Below, piece after piece: positions 58,240 to 64,000 of a stretch of DNA of 64,000 nt (position 1 is its first letter; each line of letters starts with the position of its first letter). The position numbers and the translations under genes were made by a program. This DNA comes from Pyrenopolyporus hunteri (taxonomy: Eukaryota > Ascomycota > Sordariomycetes > Xylariales > Hypoxylaceae): NCBI GenBank assembly GCA_902806595.1, contig CADCXC010000038.1, positions 124,001-188,000 on the forward strand, read 5' to 3'. The notes under the pieces were generated by a model, which saw nothing but the letters and a program-made list of their open reading frames with translations, was not told the origin of the DNA and did no database searches.

Positions 58240-61200
58240 TCAGTCGAACCTGACGGCGGCCCAGCCCTTCATAAGCTCCCTCCAGGACTCGCCAACTCTG
58301 TCGGCCCACAGCTCGGCCTTTCCCTTGGGGATAGCGGCCCGAACCTTGTCCCGGATGTCCCTCTTAAACTCGGCGTCCTTGTCGTACATACCGGCATAAT
58401 CGCCAAATACCCAATCGCATAGGCGATCTCTCCAACCGTCGACGTTCCCGAGATAGTCCTTGAGGAGTTTGATGCGGGCCTTGATCGTATTCTCCGACTG
58501 GATGGCCGCGGCCGTCACCTTCTTAAGCTCCGGCGCGAGCCATGCGAGGTCGGCTTGGGCGCGGAGCTTATCCGTGTTCTTAGCCTTCTCCGAGACGGTC
58601 GTGAGGTAGTTGGCCGTATGCTTGACGGCCAAGATCGTCTCGCGCAGCATGCCCATAGCATGCAAGGCAGCGAAGCCGTGGAAAGCGTAAATTTTGGATT
58701 GGAGATTCTCGGGCACATCTAGGAAATCCCGCGTCTGGTCCTCAAGGCCCTCCATGATGCTCTTGACGAGGATTCGGCTCTGCTCGCGGGCTTCGTTCGT
58801 CGACGGCGAGAGAAGCCCGTGGTTGAGAATGTGCTTCACGACGTACGCGAGTCTCCATATCATCTTGTAATACCAATGTTCGGACGAAGTCAACGACTTC
58901 TTGATCGACCCCTGCAGCTCTTTCACGACGACCTTCTCATCCTCCGAATCCTCGAAGTCGAGGATGGCCAAGAGAACTCTCATATCCTGCTCCAGGTGAG
59001 AGCAGGTCGCGTACGCATATTTCCAGTCGAGTTGTATGACCTGGCCCGGCTTCGACGGTTTATACTCCTTTGGCTGTACGTAGCAGACAAAATCGAGAAA
59101 GCGCTCGGCTATCAGTCCGAGATGCGCGCGGCCGTTCTGGTATCGCGGTTAGGCTTCGGCTAAGAAGTACGAGGTTAAGGGAGGGGGCTTGGGGAGACAA
59201 ACCGTAGGGAGAGGCCCGCAGCTGACGAGGGCGGAAACAGGCACGGACTGCTCGCCCTCCGGGATCGAAAAGATCTTATAGTCGGTGATGTCCTTCAGTT
59301 CGTGGTCGATAACGAGTCGTCCTACGCAGGTCAGTACACCTCATTCCTCTCAATGCGAACCTAGGGCTAACTTACGGACGAGGGGCTGATCCTCTATGGG
59401 AGTCTCCATCTTGCCCGCTTTCATTCGCAGGCCTCGGCGTTCCTCTACGACGGCCATGGCCAGCGTGCAACAAGCAGCCTGTTTCTTGGCATGCTCGGCC
59501 ATCTCCTGGACGCTGGAATAATTACCCATCTCTAGCGAATCCATAATTCGCCTAGGTATCGTGTTCGTCAACGCCCTCGTGAAATGCACCATGAAAGGTT
59601 CGACGGGGTTGTCGCGACTCGAGCCCGAGACGAAGAGCCCCGGAGCGATGGACGACAGTCGATCGATATAGAGAAGCCCTAGAGAGTCGAGTAAGGCGTT
59701 CTTGACGTCGAACCTGTCCCACAAGGCCTTGGCCCGAGACACGCATCCCATCAGGAGGTACAGCTTCATAAGTAATAGGCGGTGCGTGTTGCTGACGGGC
59801 GGCGACGTGGCCAGGCAGGAATCTAACCAGACGACGGCCTGTAGAAATAGCTGGATATTCGCATGGTATAGGGGGCTGGTTCCCCAAGGCGAGATCAGCT
59901 GGCCAAGTCCCGCGATCCTCAGGAGACACACGGCGCCGACCACCGTAATGTCCGAGAGCGGGTTTTCGTTATGGCCAGAGAGTATCTTCTCGCGAACGTC
60001 GTCGTCCTCCACGCCAGATCTGTAAGCATCGAGGGCATTTGCCGCAATCGACTTGAGACAAGACGCGCAGTTCGGACCATCTAGCTCGCTGTTGCAGAGC
60101 GCACATGTGATATCGCTACTGGTTATCACGCTATATCGGATCCTTAATCCCAAGGACATCAACATAAAACGCTGAAACGGGTCGGTACACTAATTAATCA
60201 AAGTCAGCCTCGTCACAAAGCATAGGTAGCTGACGCGCATAGCCATTACCTTAATGCCTCTAGTACGGAGGGAAGTCAGGAAGGCGACGACCTCCGGCCT
60301 ACTCAGGCCCGCGAGCAACGATATGGCTTCGACAAGGCATCGTGTTTCGTTGTAATGCGCGATAACGTGGTTGGTAAGATGAACGACACGCGTCGTGTTA
60401 CCGTCGGCTTCCGGAGACGGCGGCGAATCGCGCGCCACGAGGATAGACAAGGCGACGATGCTATGGGTTCTCTGGAAGATGGGTTTCATGCCGCCCGCTC
60501 GCGTCAGAGCCTTGATGACTTTGTCTATCAGCTGGCGAACTTGCTTCAACGCGCTAAGGGGTTTGTGGTCAGCATCGATATCTCGCACGTAGACCAGGCC
60601 AACTTACCGCTTCCGATCCGGCTGGTGTCTGGCTGCCTGGAAGACGGCCGTGAACAAGCCGTATTCGCAACTCGCAGCGATGTAGGAATAGTCCTTCAAG
60701 GTTCGCATAGGCTTGGCCTTTGCTATAGCCAGGGCCAGCTCCTCCTTAACCGACGAATCCTGCTCGTTGGCCTCCGCAAGCTTCCTCAGATGAACGACTT
60801 TCTCGTCCTGTTCGATAGCCGAGGCTTCCGATTGGCTTATGCGTATAGCTTCCTCCAGGACCTCCTTTCCGATTTGGAAGATGTCGTCCCACGCGTTCTG
60901 CCCTTGCAGGTAACCTAAAGCTATCCAGTAGGGTTCCAGTTGGCCAAGGTTGAGGAACGTCAGGGGGCTATAGTCGGGCTTTCGGAATAGCTCCAAATTT
61001 TCCTTGGGATCGCAATGCGTGATGCGGATTTTCAACCAGAGCCAGGCTTCGGACTCGTTAACAGCAGCACGGTCAAGGTGATAATCTTTGCTAGAGGTCT
61101 GGAGACTATACTCAGTATTTGAAGCTCGTAGCCGAGTCACTCTACCCTTTGAAACATACCATCACACGGAAATCGAATGCCTTGTCTGCCTGAGCCCGTG

Positions 61201-62277
61201 CGAGCGAGGCAAAGATCTTTCGGCTGCCTTCGGGGCACTCATCTGACAACTTCTTCAGGTTAGGGTCGAGAACTATCGGGGATAGATCCTTGGCACGAAT
61301 ACGTACGGAGTATTGATGAGTTGCCAGGATATATCGAAATAAGAACTTTCGATCATTGACAAAATTCTTGTTCAACGACGCCGCGATCTACATGTTCCTT
61401 GTTAGTACTCTGGGTCTCCAAGCGTGTCAAAGGGGGGAGATGGTTTACTTGTTGGGCGTTCTTCCAATCTGAGTTCCAAACGCAGGCATCAAAACACCGG
61501 GTGCAAGCGTTCTGATCCTTCGGGAGAGCTTTCACTAGTCTCGCACGGAGCAGGCCGATGGTCTCCGAATAGTTTATGTCGGCCCTGGAACAGGAAAACT
61601 CATAAAGATCTAGAGCATCGACATCGGTTACGGTAGTATTCTCCTTTACCATCTTCTCGACTTCGATTTTCCCAGCGCCGCGATCTGCGACATTGTCCCC
61701 TTGAGATTTAGCGGCAATCTCGACGGCCTAGCACGAGGTGTTAGTTATTAGTTAGCTAGTACGAGGTAAAGTCGTAAGATTCATAGCTGAAGAATAAGAG
61801 AGAAATGAAGTGGTCGACGATCGACGGTCTACGAGAAACAGAACCTCATCCCTAGGCAGGAAATATGGACACCAGCAAAGCCGTCTCAAAAACGTCGAAA
61901 GCTGCTGTCACACAGCTCATCCAAGTAGACAGAATGCCGACGAGATGTACAGATATAATATGCACATCTGCAATTCTTATTCTGCTCCTATAAGAGATAT
62001 CGACGAGCTTATAGGAGCTCAATCTACCTGACCCGAGCAACGCACTAGTCTCGGGCGCAGAAGAGTGGTTTCGAGAGGTGGTTAGGTTGTAAAACGTGAG
62101 GAGAGATACGTGTGCGCTCACCTGGTAGTACGGATCTTTGGTGACTCTGTAACGCTGCTTCGCCAAGTTGGAAGCATTAGTCCACTGTTCCTCGGCGAAT
62201 GCGGTCAAGAGGCCGACTGGGCAAGTCGTCTTGAGGTTGACGGGCCGAGGGCTCGGTGGTACCAGAGGCGGTCTCAT
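58240..62277 (-). CDS. NAA25: N-terminal acetyltransferase B (NatB) auxiliary subunit
   Basis: The model has eight exons, complement(58240..59136, 59203..59321, 59376..60189, 60250..60553, 60608..61098, 61160..61387, 61449..61727, 62122..62277), giving 1095 residues. The start is placed before the conserved block TAFAEEQW..A.NLAKQRYR and joins to YYQAVEIAAKSQGD across a 394-nt first intron. The rest is an all-helical TPR-like solenoid typical of Naa25/Mdm20 (LRARLVKALPKDQ, NESEAWLWLKIR, IAERFLDFVCYVQP). It anchors the catalytic subunit Naa20 to ribosomes so that NatB can acetylate nascent Met-Asp, Met-Glu, Met-Asn and Met-Gln N-termini, including those of actin and tropomyosin. The intron at 61099-61159 (CTCCAG acceptor) and the acceptor at 60190 are my least certain junctions. 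Nothing suggests loss of function. Confidence 0.88.
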
Positions 62278-64000
62278 GGTGAAAATGCGGCCCGTCTCTG
62301 TCGCCTGCCGCTATCCTCGCTGTTGGCTGTTGTCGATTAAATACCCGCGCAGTATCAGGATATACTAAGGTTCGGTCGCGAGTCCTTGCGACAGAAATGG
62401 GTTAGGAAAAATGAGGGTCTGGAGGAGGAAGACGTCGCGGCGGGGTATCATTGCAAAGTGAGAAAGAAATCCAGAATTTCACATTTAAATCTAGACGGAC
62501 CGGGGCCTTGTGAGATTTGCCTCACGAGAGATCGCTATTATTGGCGAGATTCATTGAGGCATCGTGAATAAAGATGTTTACCTCGCTCAATGTTCTCGTC
62601 GGATTCTGCCGCACGGGTCGATTAGGTGAAGGTTAGGGCCCCTCCCCCTCCAATTCTCTGGCAACGGTAGGCGGTGTAAGGACGGCGTGCTAGGTACTTA
62701 AAGCCTTCAATGTTGGGCATTATTTTTAGATTACTTACCTAGATAGGTACCTACCTAGGTACTTACATGAGGTGGTTACCTACCTCTTACCACTTAGAAA
62801 GGTACCTACTTGTACCTATGCATTGTGCCTACCGTGCGCATAGGGCAGGGCGTGATTTAGGACACTACGAGCACCTAACTTCAATTGAGAGTTCTGCTAG
62901 CTCACAGCTGTCACTAGCACTAGCTCAACCCAGGTACCTTCATAACGTCCTCAAACCCATCTGAGCCCTGCTGTAAGCAACACCAAAGTTCGCTCTGAAT
63001 ACCCGCGGGGAGAATCAAACTTGGCTCTAATCCGATTCCAGTAAGCCGGCTACCTACCTACCTGGGTAGGTAGAATGTATAAAACGCCCCTACCAGAGAC
63101 TTGCCTCTTTGACTACGACGCCCCTTACAGGTCCAACTGACCCCCACCTTAAGGGCGGCTTAGGTGTGGTATGTAGGTGTGGTAGGTGTGCGCCGTATCG
63201 CAGAGGCGCTACGAGCCGCGCTTTCATTCATATAAGGCATAATCAGCTGAAGTCTACCGGATCGAGAGCTGCAGAAAGGCTCAAGTGACTCTGCCTATGA
63301 GCATTCACCCGCCATCATCCAGTTTAAATCATCGAGCTACCGTTTCATCGGAATAAATATCCGCTGCAAGCCATAAGACCATGAGGCCACAGGACTGTTT
63401 ATCCCCTCGACGTTCATGTTCGAGCTCCACGGCCCCAACCGGACAAGTCGTTTCTTTTACGTACGTCTTTGGGGAGTTCCTGGCTAGGCGACACCTAGGA
63501 CGGTGGAGTTAAGGGTTCGGAATCGGGCGAGTTACCAGGATTTCGAACCCTTGAGCCATAGACTACCTACGTATAATGTATTAGCCCGAATTCCTAGCGA
63601 GAGCCATCCTAGAGCCAACCTAGAGCCGCCGAGTCGAACCGAATCTGTCGGGGCTTACGAAAGACGTTGACGGGATCATGGTAGCAGCTCTTCGAGCGAC
63701 CAACTAGGGGTCCTAGCGGGATGTGAGACGACCCTTGCGCTCTTGCGCGTTTATATCCGTGACACCTTACATACTATGTACATACCTACATACCTAGGTA
63801 AGTAAGCGCACATCGTGAAGCGTAACGAAAAGACAAGGGAAGCCGACACGGATGACGATGACTACCTAGACTATTAAGGTATCCCTGTATCGCACAATAT
63901 ATGCCTTGGGTACCATGTAGGATTGAGGTACTTAGCCTACCTACCTACCTACGATACCTATACCCAACATTGGAGGGTATGGTATATGTGGGTAGAGATG
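62278..64000. other. Intergenic region to the window end, no gene seen
   Basis: The first part should hold the NAA25 promoter. Beyond it lie TACCTAGGTA elements at about 62735-62765, 63050-63075 and 63790-63800, and a CCTA run near 63940. Short frames have no protein character. No tRNA-like fold is supported. Confidence 0.55.

Noticed and set aside
63500..63560. tRNA-like B box (GGTTCGAAATCC on the minus strand)
   Set aside because: The box has one base too many, there is no matching A box at the right distance, and no acceptor stem can be paired.

Overview
The window is nuclear DNA from a filamentous ascomycete, most likely a Sordariomycete. The evidence is the many short GT..AG introns (about 54-130 nt, usually with a CTAAC or CTGAC branch point 10-20 nt before the acceptor), a Zn2Cys6 regulator, fungal-type PDR transporter and P450 genes, and a right flank of conserved ascomycete housekeeping genes. 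Intergenic DNA is full of TACC/GGTA tetranucleotide runs and ACCTAGGT-type palindromes. I tentatively think of Xylariales, but the sequence does not prove that.

Left part (1-37.5 kb). After the 3' end of an unrecognised gene and a small secreted protein comes a nine-gene biosynthetic cluster (4371-37464): a PDR-type ABC transporter (-), an extended-SDR reductase (+), a secreted BBE-type FAD oxidase (+), a P450 (-), a 6-methylsalicylate decarboxylase-like amidohydrolase (+), a second P450 (-), a cupin protein (-), a 6-methylsalicylic acid synthase-type polyketide synthase (+) and a Zn2Cys6 regulator (-). The families and several adjacencies match the patulin cluster (patM, patO, patH-patG, patI-patJ-patK, and possibly patL). 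The slot between the patM-like and patO-like genes, where patN sits in Aspergillus and Penicillium, holds a different kind of reductase. No patA, B, C, D, E, F or N homologue was recognised in the window. The predicted route is 6-methylsalicylate, then m-cresol, then two P450 hydroxylations to a gentisyl-alcohol-type intermediate, then oxidation by the cupin and FAD proteins, with the transporter for export. The end product may be an epoxyquinol or a patulin relative rather than patulin itself.

Middle (37.5-45.1 kb). About 7.6 kb has no convincing gene. It is rich in CCTA/TAGG microsatellites, two minisatellites and one poor gene-remnant candidate, and it forms the boundary of the cluster.

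Right part (45.1-62.3 kb). This is a compact primary-metabolism and cell-biology block: a secreted M20 metallopeptidase, methylthioribose-1-phosphate isomerase (MRI1), the TRAPP subunit TRS130, the geranylgeranyltransferase I beta subunit (CDC43), ILM1 and the NatB auxiliary subunit NAA25/MDM20. The last 1.7 kb shows no gene. Exon boundaries were read by eye from splice sites, frame and family conservation; every multi-exon model given keeps an open frame with a total length divisible by three.
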